In this document: positions 53,652-62,651 of the stretch, one piece after another | How the letters are laid out: every line of letters starts with the position of its first letter | Position numbering within the stretch: position 1 is the first letter of the stretch | Origin: Amorphoplanes friuliensis DSM 7358 | GTDB taxonomy: Bacteria > Actinomycetota > Actinomycetes > Mycobacteriales > Micromonosporaceae | Length of the DNA: 64,000 bases | Reading direction: 5' to 3' | NCBI RefSeq assembly: GCF_000494755.1 | Contig: NC_022657.1 | Span: 5,184,001 to 5,248,000, forward strand | Position numbers and translations under genes: made by a program | The notes under the pieces: generated by a model | The model's input: only the letters and a program-made list of their open reading frames with translations | What the model was told of the DNA's origin: nothing | The model's database searches: none

Positions 53652-55969
53652 CACTGGCCGCGCTGCGGACCCGCGCGGTGACCCTGCTCGGCACCTTCGT
53701 GGCGCTCGCGCTGGGCGTCGGCCTGCTCGTCACGACGGGTCTGGCCCTGGCCTCCACACTGGACGCTCCCCCGCAACACCCGGAGCGTTTTGCCGGGGCG
53801 CCCGTGGTCGTCCGCGCCTTCGACGAGGTGCGGATCGGCGACCGGACCGAGCCGCTCGCCCACCCGCACGGTGTCCCGCCCGAGCTCGCCGCCCGGTTCC
53901 CGGCCGCGATCATCGACCGCTCCTTCCCGGTACGCGCGGACAACCGCGATCTGGTCGGCCACCCGTGGCCCGTGGCGACCTACGGCGGCTACCGCCTCGT
54001 GGCCGGACGTGTACCGGCCCGGGCGGACGAGGTGGTGCTCAGCGGCTCGGCACCCGGCAGCACGATCACGGTCACCACCGCCGCCGGTACGGACGTCCGC
54101 ACGGTGGTCGGCGTGGTCGGTCCCGTGCCGTACGAGCAGGCGGTGTTCTTCCACCCGGCCGAGGCTGCGCGCCTGTCTCCCCGCATCGACAACCTCGTGC
54201 TGCAGTCGACACCGGACGTCACCGGGGTCCGGGTGCTCACCGGCGACAACCGCCGCCTCGCCGACCCCGACCCGGACCGGGACTCCGAAGCGCTGGTGGC
54301 GGTGAACGCCTTGCTGGGCACTGCGGGCGGTGTCACGGCGTTCGTGTCGGTGTTCGTGGTGGCCTCCACGTTCGCCTTCTCGGTAGCGCAGCGGCGGCGC
54401 GAGCTCGGACTGCTGCGGACGGCAGGGGCGACCCCGGGTCAGGTCCGCCGGATGCTGCTCGGCGAGGCCGCGGTCGTCGGTGTGGTCGCCTCGGCCGCGG
54501 GCTGCCTGCTCGGCTCCCGCGCGGCGCCGGTGCTGGCACGGTTCCTGGTCGAGGAGCGGCTGGCGCCGGACTGGTTCACCGTGGGCGGGCACACCTGGCC
54601 GTACCAGGTGGCGTTCTGGACCGGGCTGCTCGTGGCCCTGACCGGTGCCGCCGCCGCGACGGTCCGGGCCGGGCGTGTCCGGCCCGTCGAGGCCCTGCGC
54701 GAGGCGGCCGTCGACAGCCGGGCACTGACACCCGGACGGCTGGTCGCGGGTGCGGCCCTGCTGGCGACCGCACTCGGGCTGGTCGCCTGGCGGATCGCCA
54801 CGGACCCCGGCGAGGCGCTGCACCGCAAGACGTACATCACGCAGCCGATGCTGCTGATCACGGCGGTCGCCCTGCTCACGCCCCTGCTGGTGCGGCCGCT
54901 GCTGCGGGTCGTACGCCTGCCCGGCGTGATCGGCCTGCTCGTGCGGGAGAACGCCGCGGCCGGGGTACGGCGTACCGCCGCGATCGCGGCACCGGTGCTG
55001 ATCACGGTGGCGCTGGCGGGCTCGCTGCTCGGTGCCACGGCGACCATCACCGAGGCGAAGGCCACCGAACTGCGGGACCGGACCACCGCCGACCTCGTCA
55101 TCAGCGCGGAGGGTGGGCTCGACGCGCGTACCGTGGCGAAGGTCCGGGCGGTGCCCGGCACGACCGTGCTGACCAGCGCGCCCACCGAGGTCTTTCTGCC
55201 CGATGGGAGCAGTTCGGAGGCCCGGGCGGTCGACCCGGCCAGCCTCGCGGCCCTGCGGATCCTGCCGGTCGAGGCGGGACGGCTCGCGGATCTCGACGAC
55301 GGCAGCATCGTCGTGAACGAGGAGTGGGAGCGGCACACCGTCGGCGAACGGGTCGACCTGTGGATCGGCGACGGCACCCGGACCACGTTGCGCATCGCCG
55401 CCGTCCTGGCCACCGGCACCGGCAGCACCGGCGCCTACGTCACCCCGCACAACGCCCCCGGAGCGGTCCCCGATCTCCTGGAGGTCCGCGGGCAACCCGA
55501 CGCTGTGCGGGCGGCCGTGCCGGAGGTGCTCACCCGCGACCAGTGGCTCGCCGGTGAGCAGCCACGCACGGGCCGCCAGACCCGTGCCGGCCTGCTCGTC
55601 GTGCTCGGCATCGCGCTCGTCTACACGGCGATCGCGCTGGCGAACACCCTGGTCATGGCCACCTCCGACCGCGCCCGCGAGGTCGGCGCCCTGCGCTTCG
55701 CCGGAGCGACCCAGCGGCAGGTGCTGCTGCTGATCGCGGCCGAGGCCCTGACCGTGACCGCAGTCGGCGCGCTGCTCGGCCTCGCCGTCACCGCGGTCGA
55801 CCTGCTCGGCATCCGGGCCGCCCTTGCGCTGTTGTCCGTGCGGTCACCGATCGTCGTGCCGTGGGAGGCGCTCGGCGCGGTCACGACGGCCTGCGCTATC
55901 GCCGCGGTGACCGCGGCGCTCATCCCGGCGGTCGTGGCCCGGCACCGGCAGGGCATGCTGGGCCGGTGA
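53639..55969 (+). CDS. FtsX-type ABC exporter permease
   Basis: A 776-residue membrane protein with duplicated FtsX/MacB permease halves. Helix 1 is at about 12-35, a first extracytoplasmic region spans 40-215, and three helices follow (about 220-370). A second long extracytoplasmic region lies at about 460-650, and three further helices end the protein (RAREVGALRFAGATQRQVLLL is the family motif, also present as RRRELGLLRTAGATPGQVRRML in the first half). The GTG at 53639 has GGAGA 7 nt upstream; a GTG at 53648 is an alternative. Its stop overlaps the next start (GTGA). Confidence 0.93.
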   Translation: MFRVTLAALRTRAVTLLGTFVALALGVGLLVTTGLALASTLDAPPQHPERFAGAPVVVRAFDEVRIGDRTEPLAHPHGVPPELAARFPAAIIDRSFPVRADNRDLVGHPWPVATYGGYRLVAGRVPARADEVVLSGSAPGSTITVTTAAGTDVRTVVGVVGPVPYEQAVFFHPAEAARLSPRIDNLVLQSTPDVTGVRVLTGDNRRLADPDPDRDSEALVAVNALLGTAGGVTAFVSVFVVASTFAFSVAQRRRELGLLRTAGATPGQVRRMLLGEAAVVGVVASAAGCLLGSRAAPVLARFLVEERLAPDWFTVGGHTWPYQVAFWTGLLVALTGAAAATVRAGRVRPVEALREAAVDSRALTPGRLVAGAALLATALGLVAWRIATDPGEALHRKTYITQPMLLITAVALLTPLLVRPLLRVVRLPGVIGLLVRENAAAGVRRTAAIAAPVLITVALAGSLLGATATITEAKATELRDRTTADLVISAEGGLDARTVAKVRAVPGTTVLTSAPTEVFLPDGSSSEARAVDPASLAALRILPVEAGRLADLDDGSIVVNEEWERHTVGERVDLWIGDGTRTTLRIAAVLATGTGSTGAYVTPHNAPGAVPDLLEVRGQPDAVRAAVPEVLTRDQWLAGEQPRTGRQTRAGLLVVLGIALVYTAIALANTLVMATSDRAREVGALRFAGATQRQVLLLIAAEALTVTAVGALLGLAVTAVDLLGIRAALALLSVRSPIVVPWEALGAVTTACAIAAVTAALIPAVVARHRQGMLGR

Positions 55970-57642
55970 CCAGCAAGGCAGCCCAGGATCCGGTCGACCC
56001 GCGGTTCTCCGACAGTCAGCTCGCCGGGCTGCGCGCCTACGGCGAGATCCGCACGGTCGCGGCCGGGGACGTCGTCTACTCCCCCGCCGACGAGCGCAAC
56101 GACCTGCTGGTGGTCCTGGCCGGCGAGATCGGTGTCGGCGACGAGACGCCCGGGCACGAGGTGGAGTTCGCTCGTTTCGGCGCGAGCGGGTTTGTCGGTG
56201 AGCTCAACCTGCTCACCGGCCAGCGCCCGTACGTGACGGCCCGCGCGACCGTGGAGAGCACGCTGCTGGCGATCCCCCACGACCGCCTGCGGGAGCTGCT
56301 GGACCGCGAGACCGATCTGGCCGACACGCTGGTCACCGCGATGATCGCGCGACGGCGGTTGCGGCTGGCCGACGGCGCCACCAACGCGCCGATCGAGATC
56401 ATCGGCACGGCGCAGTCCGAGCCGTCGCTGGCGCTGCGGACGTTCCTGGGCCGCAACACCATCCCGTACCGGTGGGCCGACGCGGACGCCGATCCGGGTG
56501 AGCTGGCCTCGGCCGGGGCGTCCCGCGCCGACCTGCCCGTGGTCGTGCACCCGGGCGGTGTCCTGCTGAGCTGCACACCCGGGCGTCTGGCCGAGGTGCT
56601 GGGCCTGACCCAGCGACCGGGCGACGACCGGCTCTACGACGTCGCCGTGGTCGGTGCCGGCCCGTCCGGGCTGGCCACGGCCGTCTACGGCGCCTCCGAG
56701 GGCCTGGAGGTGGCGGTCTTCGACGCGACGGGCCCCGGCGGGCAGGCCGGCGCCAGCTCCCGCATCGAGAACTACCTCGGCTTCCCGGACGGCATCTCCG
56801 GCGCGGAGCTGACCACCCGCGCGGCGATCCAGGCGCAGCGGTTCGGGGCACGGCTCAACAGCCCGTGCCGGGTGACCGGGATCGAGCCGTCCCCGCTCGG
56901 CTTCACCGTGACGCTCGGCGACGACACCCGCCTGTCGGCGCGGACGGTCGTGGTCGCGACCGGCGCGCAGTACCGGCGGTTGCCGCTGGACAACTGGGAG
57001 CGCCTCGAGGGCGCCGGGATCTACTTCGCGGCCACCGACCTGGAGGCCGGTCTCTGCGCCGGCGAGCCGGTCCTCGTGCTGGGCGGGGGCAACTCGGCCG
57101 GTCAGGCGGCGCTCTACCTGGCCCGGCGCTGCACCCGCGTGACGATCGTGATCCGGCGCGAGTCGCTCGCCGAGTCGATGTCGTCCTACTTGATCGACCG
57201 GATCGAGGCCCACGACCGCATCACCGTCGCGTCGTCCACGGTGGTCGAGGCCGTCGACGGCGCCGAGCACCTCGAGACGGTCTCGCTGCGCCGCACGACC
57301 ACCGGGGAGGTCACCCGGGCCGAGGCCCGCGGCCTCTTCTGTTTCATCGGCGCCCGTCCGGCCACCGGCTGGCTGCCCGCCACGGTACGCCGTGACGACG
57401 ACGGTTTTGTGCTCACCGACGTGGCCCTCGACGGTGCCTCCCGCCTGCCGTACGAGACGTCCCTGGACGGGGTGTTCGCCGCCGGTGACGTGCGACTGGG
57501 GTCGATGAAACGCGTCGCGGCGGCCGTCGGTGAGGGCTCGTCGGTGATCCGCTCGGTGCACCAGTTCCTGAGCGCGCGCACCGATCGGGATCCGGAGCGG
57601 GACCCGAGCCAGGGTGAGCCCGCCCCGGTGCTGCGCGGCTGA
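55966..57642 (+). CDS. cNMP-binding domain fused to thioredoxin-reductase-like flavoprotein
   Basis: A 558-residue fusion. Residues about 10-125 form a cyclic-nucleotide-binding fold (LVVLAGEIGVGD; FVGELNLLTGQRPYVTARA). A thioredoxin-like piece (about 140-215) has EPSLALRTFLGRNTIPYRW but no CxxC. The FAD/NAD(P)H part (about 222-540) has VVGAGPSGLATA, GPGGQAGASSRIENYLGF, VLVLGGGNSAGQAALYLARR and GVFAAGDVRLGSMKRVAAAVGEGS. Where thioredoxin reductase has its CATC, this protein reads FAATD, so it cannot use a redox disulfide. It is coupled to the exporter permease (GTGA). Such fusions are known in actinobacteria but their reaction is unproven. Confidence 0.9.
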   Translation: MTSKAAQDPVDPRFSDSQLAGLRAYGEIRTVAAGDVVYSPADERNDLLVVLAGEIGVGDETPGHEVEFARFGASGFVGELNLLTGQRPYVTARATVESTLLAIPHDRLRELLDRETDLADTLVTAMIARRRLRLADGATNAPIEIIGTAQSEPSLALRTFLGRNTIPYRWADADADPGELASAGASRADLPVVVHPGGVLLSCTPGRLAEVLGLTQRPGDDRLYDVAVVGAGPSGLATAVYGASEGLEVAVFDATGPGGQAGASSRIENYLGFPDGISGAELTTRAAIQAQRFGARLNSPCRVTGIEPSPLGFTVTLGDDTRLSARTVVVATGAQYRRLPLDNWERLEGAGIYFAATDLEAGLCAGEPVLVLGGGNSAGQAALYLARRCTRVTIVIRRESLAESMSSYLIDRIEAHDRITVASSTVVEAVDGAEHLETVSLRRTTTGEVTRAEARGLFCFIGARPATGWLPATVRRDDDGFVLTDVALDGASRLPYETSLDGVFAAGDVRLGSMKRVAAAVGEGSSVIRSVHQFLSARTDRDPERDPSQGEPAPVLRG

Positions 57643-57644
57643 CC

Positions 57645-58211
57645 TCAGCGGCCCGCGGTCACGTCCTTCAGCTGTTCGAGGGACTGCCGGACCAGCTGCG
57701 GCAGGTCGGCGTCGCCGGGCTCGGTGATCCAGGCCTCGAACGCGGTCCGGAAGACGGCCGTCCCGGCCTGGGCGGCCAGGCCCGCGGCGGGATCCGCGAC
57801 GCCGCGCTCGCGCAGGACGCGGGTGAGGGCGACGGTCCACGCGGCGAGCTTGATGAGCTCGCGCTCCTGCAGATCGGGGTTGGCGATGATGATCTGCTGA
57901 CGCTGCAGGGACAGGTCGCGGCGCTGCTGCATGAGCGCGCCCGCTGCTGCGAAGGCCTCGCCGGTCGCGTCGATCGGTGACAGGCCGGCCGGGAGCTCGG
58001 CCAGCGTGGTCTCGAGGAACTGCTTCATGTGCTCCGAGCCCGCGAAGAGCACCTCACGTTTGTCGGCGAAGTGCCGGAAGAACGTGCGCTCGGTCAGCCC
58101 CGCCCGCTCGGCGATCTCGGCGACGGTCGTCTGATCGAACCCGCGCTCGCCGTAGAGCTCCATGGCCGCCTTCTCCAGGCGGCCGCGCGCGTCCGGCTGC
58201 CATCTCCCCAT
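57645..58211 (-). CDS. TetR-family repressor
   Basis: A 188-residue repressor. The N-terminal helix-turn-helix (about 8-55) reads RLEKAAMELYGERGFDQTTV, IAERAGLTERTFFRHF and ADKREVLF. The C-terminal ligand domain is helical. The ATG at 58211 is preferred because AGGA lies 8 nt upstream; an ATG at 58220 is in frame. It is divergent from the epimerase gene, with two operator-like repeats between them. It ends two bases from the convergent flavoprotein gene. Confidence 0.93.
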   Translation of the reverse strand: MGRWQPDARGRLEKAAMELYGERGFDQTTVAEIAERAGLTERTFFRHFADKREVLFAGSEHMKQFLETTLAELPAGLSPIDATGEAFAAAGALMQQRRDLSLQRQQIIIANPDLQERELIKLAAWTVALTRVLRERGVADPAAGLAAQAGTAVFRTAFEAWITEPGDADLPQLVRQSLEQLKDVTAGR

Positions 58212-58225
58212 GATTGTCATCCTAC

Positions 58226-58276
58226 TGATGACAGCGACTGACATCCGAGCTATGTTGATGACAGCAACTGACATCA
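58226..58276. promoter_or_regulatory. Twin TetR operators and overlapping promoter
   Basis: Two 21-bp imperfect palindromes, TGATGACAGCGACTGACATC (plus C, from 58226) and TGATGACAGCAACTGACATC (plus A, from 58256), start exactly 30 bp apart, three helical turns. The TGATG and CATCA ends mirror each other. A plus-strand promoter can be read as ATGACA (58228-58233), 17 bp, TATGTT (58251-58256), so both operators overlap it. Repressor binding would shut the epimerase gene and autoregulate the repressor. Confidence 0.75.
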
Positions 58277-58292
58277 GCCTGGGAGGCTCCTC

Positions 58293-59183
58293 ATGCACGT
58301 GTTTGTCACCGGCGCGTCCGGCTGGATCGGCTCGGCCACGGTTCCCGAACTGATCGGCGCGGGCCACCGGGTCACCGGGCTCGCCCGCTCGGAGGCCTCG
58401 GCCGCCGCCCTCACCGCGGCCGGCGCCGAGGTCGTCCGGGGCACCCTCGACGACCTCGACGTCCTGCGGGACACGGCGTCCGCCACCGACGGTGTCGTCC
58501 ACCTCGCGTTCAAGCACGACATCGCCTTCTCCGGCGGCTTCGCGCAGGCCGCCGACGCCGACCGCCTGGCCATCGAGGCGTTCGGCGCGGCCCTGACCGG
58601 GTCCGGAAAGCCGTTCCTCATCGCGTCCGGCACCATCGGGGTGGCCACGGGACGCGTCGCGACCGAGCAGGACGGCCTCGACGCCGGCAACCCCAACCCC
58701 CGGCTCACCAACGCCCTGCTCACCCTGGCTCTGGCCGGCCGGGACGTCCGCGCCTCCGTGGTGCGGCTCCCCCCGACCGTGCACGGCGACGGCGACCACG
58801 GCTTCATGGCGACCCTGGTCGGGATCGCGCGCGCCAAGGGTGTTGCCGGTTATCCCGGCGACGGCACCAGCCGCTGGCCGGCGGTCCACCGCTCCGACGC
58901 CGCCCGCCTCCTGCGCCTCGCGCTGGAACAGGCCCCGGCCGGTTCGGTCCTGCACGCGACCGCCGAGGAAGGCGTCCAGCAGCGCGACATCGCGAATGTC
59001 ATCGGCCGCCACCTGGGCGTGCCCGTCGAGGCCGTCACCGCCGACGACCACTTCTCGTGGCTGTCCGCCCTCGTCGGCATCGACAGCCCGGTCTCGAGCA
59101 CCGCGACCCGGGAGCTGCTCGGCTGGCAGCCCACCGGACCGACCCTGCTCGAGGACCTCGAGCAGGGTCACTACTTCAAGTAG
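58293..59183 (+). CDS. NAD(P)-dependent epimerase/dehydratase-like protein
   Basis: A 296-residue extended-SDR protein. The cofactor motif is VFVTGASGWIGS (3-14) and a mid-domain pattern GVVHLAFKHD follows. The usual YxxxK catalytic pair is not clear, as in the atypical SDR subgroup acting on small molecules. GGGAGG precedes the ATG. It is controlled by the divergent TetR repressor and may detoxify the repressor ligand. Its 3' end overlaps the convergent peptide ATPase gene by 13 bp. Confidence 0.88.
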   Translation: MHVFVTGASGWIGSATVPELIGAGHRVTGLARSEASAAALTAAGAEVVRGTLDDLDVLRDTASATDGVVHLAFKHDIAFSGGFAQAADADRLAIEAFGAALTGSGKPFLIASGTIGVATGRVATEQDGLDAGNPNPRLTNALLTLALAGRDVRASVVRLPPTVHGDGDHGFMATLVGIARAKGVAGYPGDGTSRWPAVHRSDAARLLRLALEQAPAGSVLHATAEEGVQQRDIANVIGRHLGVPVEAVTADDHFSWLSALVGIDSPVSSTATRELLGWQPTGPTLLEDLEQGHYFK

Positions 59184-60784
59184 GCGGTTTCCCGGCGGAG
59201 GGCCCGGCGGCGGCGCGCCTCCGCCGGGTCGGCGACCGGCACGGCCGCGAGCAACTCCTTCGTGTACGCGTGCGCAGGCTGTTCGTAGACCTGTGCCACG
59301 GTGCCGAGCTCGGCCACGGCACCCGCTTGCAGCACCGCGACGCGGTCGGCGATCCGGCGCACGACGGCCAGGTCGTGCGAGATGAAGACCAGCGTCAGGT
59401 CGTACTCCTCGCGGACCTCGGCGAGCAGGGCCAGGACCTGCGCCTGTGTCGTGACGTCCAGCGAGGACACCGGCTCGTCGCAGACGATGAGCCGGGGGCG
59501 CGGTGCCAGGGCCCGGGCGATGCCGGCCCGTTGCCGCATGCCGCCGGAGAGCTGGTGGGGGTAACGGTCGTACTCGCCGGCGGCCAGACCCACCCGGGTC
59601 AGCAGGTCCTCGACGGTCCGGCGGATGTCGCGTTCCGAGCCGGCGCGTTGCAGCCGCAGCGGGTCGGCGATGCTGTCGCCGATCGTCCGGCGCGGGTTCA
59701 ACGACGACAGCGGGTCCTGGAAGACCATCTGCACCGAGCGGCCGCGACGGCGGGCCACGTCGGTGCCGTCGAAGGTGATGCGGCCGCGGGTCGGCGGGAT
59801 CAGGCCGACCATCATCCGGCCGAGGGTGGTCTTGCCGGTGCCGCTCTCCCCCACGACACCGAGCGTCTCGCCGCGGCGCACGTCGAAGCTGATGCCGTCG
59901 ACGGCGTGGACCGGTTCCGGCCGTCGCAGCGACCGGCGCCGGGGCCCGGGGAAGTGTTTGTGGACGTCGTCGAGGCGCAGCAGCGGTTCACCCGCTGCCG
60001 GCCGGACGGGCGGTTCCGCGTCGAGGCGCGGGACCGCGTCCAGCAGCGCTCTTGTGTACTCCGCGGCCGGGCTGACCAGCACGGACTCGACCGGGCCGTG
60101 CTCGACGGCGACACCGCGCCGCATGACGACAACCTCGTCGGCGGAACCCGCGACCACACCGAGGTCGTGGCTGATCAGCAGCAGCGCGGTGCCGGTGGTG
60201 GTGCGTACCTCGTCGAGGAGGTCGAGGATCTGGGCCTGCACGGTCACGTCGAGAGCGGTGGTCGGCTCGTCGGCGACGATGAGTTTCGGCCGGCAGGCCA
60301 GGGCCATCGCGATGAGCGCCCGCTGCCGCATGCCGCCGGAGAACTGGTGCGGATAGGCGTCCGCCCGCCTCGCCGGGTCCGGGATGTGCACCTGGCGCAG
60401 CACCTCGACCGCCCGCTCCCGCGCCGCCCGCCGGGTCGCACCGGTGTGCAGGCGGTACACCTCGGCGATCTGGTCACCGATGGTGTGAAAGGGGCTGAGC
60501 GCGGACAGCGGCTCCTGGAACACCATGGCGATGCCCGCGCCGCGGATCCGGCGCAGGTGGGCGTCCGGCGCGGTGGTCAGGTCGGTGCCGTCGAAGAGGA
60601 TCCGGCCCGAGACCTTCGCGTCGCCGTGCAGGCCGAGCAGGGCCAGAGCGGTGGCGCTCTTGCCCGAGCCGGACTCGCCGACGATGCCGACCGCGCCGCC
60701 GGACGGGACCTCGAAGGAGAGCCCGTCGACGGCGGTCGTCGCGCCGAAGGTGATGTGCAGGTCGTCGACCGTCAGGATGCTCAT
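59171..60784 (-). CDS. Dipeptide/oligopeptide ABC importer, fused double ATPase (DppD-DppF)
   Basis: A 537-residue protein joining two ABC ATPases. The first (about 1-260) has Walker A GESGSGKSA, signature FSGGMRQRALIAMALA and Walker B LIVADEPTTALDV. The second (about 275-537) has GESGTGKTT, LSGGMRQRAGIARALA and LIVCDEPVSSLDV. Each carries the peptide-transporter linker (HAYTKELLAAVP in the second; AEYTRALLDAVP in the first). Separate dppD and dppF genes are more common; the fusion is frequent in actinomycetes. The ATG at 60784 overlaps the upstream permease stop by 4 bp. Confidence 0.93.
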   Translation of the reverse strand: MSILTVDDLHITFGATTAVDGLSFEVPSGGAVGIVGESGSGKSATALALLGLHGDAKVSGRILFDGTDLTTAPDAHLRRIRGAGIAMVFQEPLSALSPFHTIGDQIAEVYRLHTGATRRAARERAVEVLRQVHIPDPARRADAYPHQFSGGMRQRALIAMALACRPKLIVADEPTTALDVTVQAQILDLLDEVRTTTGTALLLISHDLGVVAGSADEVVVMRRGVAVEHGPVESVLVSPAAEYTRALLDAVPRLDAEPPVRPAAGEPLLRLDDVHKHFPGPRRRSLRRPEPVHAVDGISFDVRRGETLGVVGESGTGKTTLGRMMVGLIPPTRGRITFDGTDVARRRGRSVQMVFQDPLSSLNPRRTIGDSIADPLRLQRAGSERDIRRTVEDLLTRVGLAAGEYDRYPHQLSGGMRQRAGIARALAPRPRLIVCDEPVSSLDVTTQAQVLALLAEVREEYDLTLVFISHDLAVVRRIADRVAVLQAGAVAELGTVAQVYEQPAHAYTKELLAAVPVADPAEARRRRALRRETAYLK

Positions 60785-61770
60785 CGCAGCTGCACCCGCG
60801 GGTCGATCGCGGCGTGGAGCAGGTCGGCCACGGCGTTGCCGGCGACCACGAGGCAGCCGGTCAGCAAGGTCACCCCGACGACCACCGGTAGGTCGATCTG
60901 GTTGACCGCGCCGACCAGCAGCTGACCGACGCCGGGCAGCCCGAACATGGTCTCGGTCAGCACCGCGCTGCTCATGATGGCGGCGAGGTCGATCGCGGTG
61001 ATGGTGACCAGCGGCACGAGGGCACCCCGCAGGGCTCGGCGCCAGACGATGCGGCGCTCGGTGAAGCCGTACGCCCGCGCGGTCCGGACGTGGTCCTCGG
61101 CCAGGGTCTCCTGCACGCCGGCCCGGGTGAGCCGGGCGTAGGTGGCCGCCTGGATCACGGCGAGCGCGGTCCAGGGCAGCAGCAGATTTTGGGCCCAGGC
61201 CAGCGGATCCGTGGTGAACGGGACGTAGGTCGGGAACGGCAGCCACTGCAGATAGACGCAGAAGAGCAGCAGCAACAGGATGCCGACCAGGAACACCGGC
61301 ACGGCAAAACCCGCGAGGACCAGGCCGTTGACCAGCTTGTCGAGGATGTGCCAGCGCCGCAGGCCCGAGAGCAGGCCGGCGCCGATGCCCACCGTCAGCG
61401 AAAGCACCTCGGCGCCGATCGCCAGCGAGGCGGAGACCGGCAGGCGGTCGGCGAGCAGGGCCGTCACCGGCTGGTCGGTCTCGAACGAGTAGCCGAGGCA
61501 GGGCGCCGGGCAGTGCCGCACGTCGGGTCCCGCGGGATAGTCACGACCGGCGACCAGGCCCTGCAGGAAGTGGGCGTACTGCGTGAGTGGCGGCTCGTCG
61601 AGGCCCATCGCCGCGCGCACGTCCGCGAGCCGCTCGGGCGTGCAGCCCTTGCCGCACGTCAGCACAGCCGGGTCCTGCGGTGCGAGGTAGAACAGCGCGT
61701 AGACGATCGCCGACAGTCCGAAGAGGACCAGTGCGGCGCCGCCGAGCCGCCGGGCCAGGTAGCCGATCAT
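60781..61770 (-). CDS. Peptide ABC importer permease, DppB type
   Basis: A 329-residue permease. The N-terminus MIGYLARRLGGAALVLFGLS is typical of DppB/OppB. The extracytoplasmic loop after helix 1 holds four cysteines (TCGKGCTPE and HCPAPCLGYS), an unusual feature that may form disulfides. The ATPase-docking loop is TRAGVQETLAEDHVRTARAYG. It overlaps both neighbours by 4 bp in a four-gene operon. Confidence 0.93.
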   Translation of the reverse strand: MIGYLARRLGGAALVLFGLSAIVYALFYLAPQDPAVLTCGKGCTPERLADVRAAMGLDEPPLTQYAHFLQGLVAGRDYPAGPDVRHCPAPCLGYSFETDQPVTALLADRLPVSASLAIGAEVLSLTVGIGAGLLSGLRRWHILDKLVNGLVLAGFAVPVFLVGILLLLLFCVYLQWLPFPTYVPFTTDPLAWAQNLLLPWTALAVIQAATYARLTRAGVQETLAEDHVRTARAYGFTERRIVWRRALRGALVPLVTITAIDLAAIMSSAVLTETMFGLPGVGQLLVGAVNQIDLPVVVGVTLLTGCLVVAGNAVADLLHAAIDPRVQLR

Positions 61771-62651
61771 CGCAGTACCTCGGACTGCCGCGGGTCGAGG
61801 ACCCGGCGCAGGCCGTTGGCCACGAGCACGAAGGCCAGCAGGGTGACGAAGAGGAGACCACCGGGGACGAAGACGTAGAACGGGTCGGCGCGGAACCAGG
61901 TGGTGGCGGTGGACAGCATCTGACCCCAGGACGGTGTGGGTGGGCGTACGCCGACACCGAGGAACGACAGCCCGGCCTCGACGATCATGTTGGTCGGCAG
62001 CAGCAGGGCGGCGTACGTGAGGACCGGCGCGGCGAGACCGGGAAGGATCTCGCGGCGGGCGACCCGCAGGGGGCCGGCGCCGGAGAGCCGGGCCGCGGCG
62101 ACGTAGTCACGGGTCCGCAGCGACAGGGTCTCGCCCCGGGTGATGCGAGCCGTGCCGCCCCAGCCCAGGACCGCGATGACCACGGCGAGCAGGGCCGGCC
62201 GCGGCCACGACGGCGGCACGATGGCCAGCAGGGCGATCGCGAGGACCAGGCTCGGGAAGGCCAGCACCAGGTCGACGACCCGGCTCAGCACGGCGTCGAG
62301 GTGACGTCCGCCGAGCCCGGCCGCGACACCCACGCCGACACCGATGAGCACCTGCAGCACGGTCGCCGACACGGCCACACCGAGGGACACACGGGCGCCG
62401 TGAACGACGCGGGCGAACAGGTCGCGGCCGGTGCCCGGCTCGACGCCGAGCCAGTGGTCGGCACTGACCCCGGAGAAGGAGCCGAGCGGGACACCGCCGC
62501 GGGCGGAGTCGAGCAGGTCGTTGTGGAAGGTCGTCGCGTCCTGGCCCTCCCACGCGGTGAGCAGCGGCGCAGCCACCGCCACGGTCACCATGACCAGGGC
62601 GATGGCCGCACCCACGGTGAACCCGCGGTCGTGCAGGACGCGGACCGTCAC
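61767..62651 (-). CDS. Peptide ABC importer permease, DppC type
   Basis: A 294-residue permease with an N-terminal helix (about 10-32), an extracytoplasmic loop (HWLGVEPGTGRDLFARVVHG, the DppC hallmark) and five further helices. The ATPase-docking loop reads LRTRDYVAAARLSGAGPLRV. It overlaps the binding-protein gene upstream by 4 bp and the DppB-type gene downstream by 4 bp. Confidence 0.94.
   Translation of the reverse strand: MTVRVLHDRGFTVGAAIALVMVTVAVAAPLLTAWEGQDATTFHNDLLDSARGGVPLGSFSGVSADHWLGVEPGTGRDLFARVVHGARVSLGVAVSATVLQVLIGVGVGVAAGLGGRHLDAVLSRVVDLVLAFPSLVLAIALLAIVPPSWPRPALLAVVIAVLGWGGTARITRGETLSLRTRDYVAAARLSGAGPLRVARREILPGLAAPVLTYAALLLPTNMIVEAGLSFLGVGVRPPTPSWGQMLSTATTWFRADPFYVFVPGGLLFVTLLAFVLVANGLRRVLDPRQSEVLR

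Noticed and set aside
55621..57840. A 739-codon minus-strand open frame over the flavoprotein gene
   Set aside because: Arginine- and glycine-rich shadow of the FAD enzyme with no start signal.
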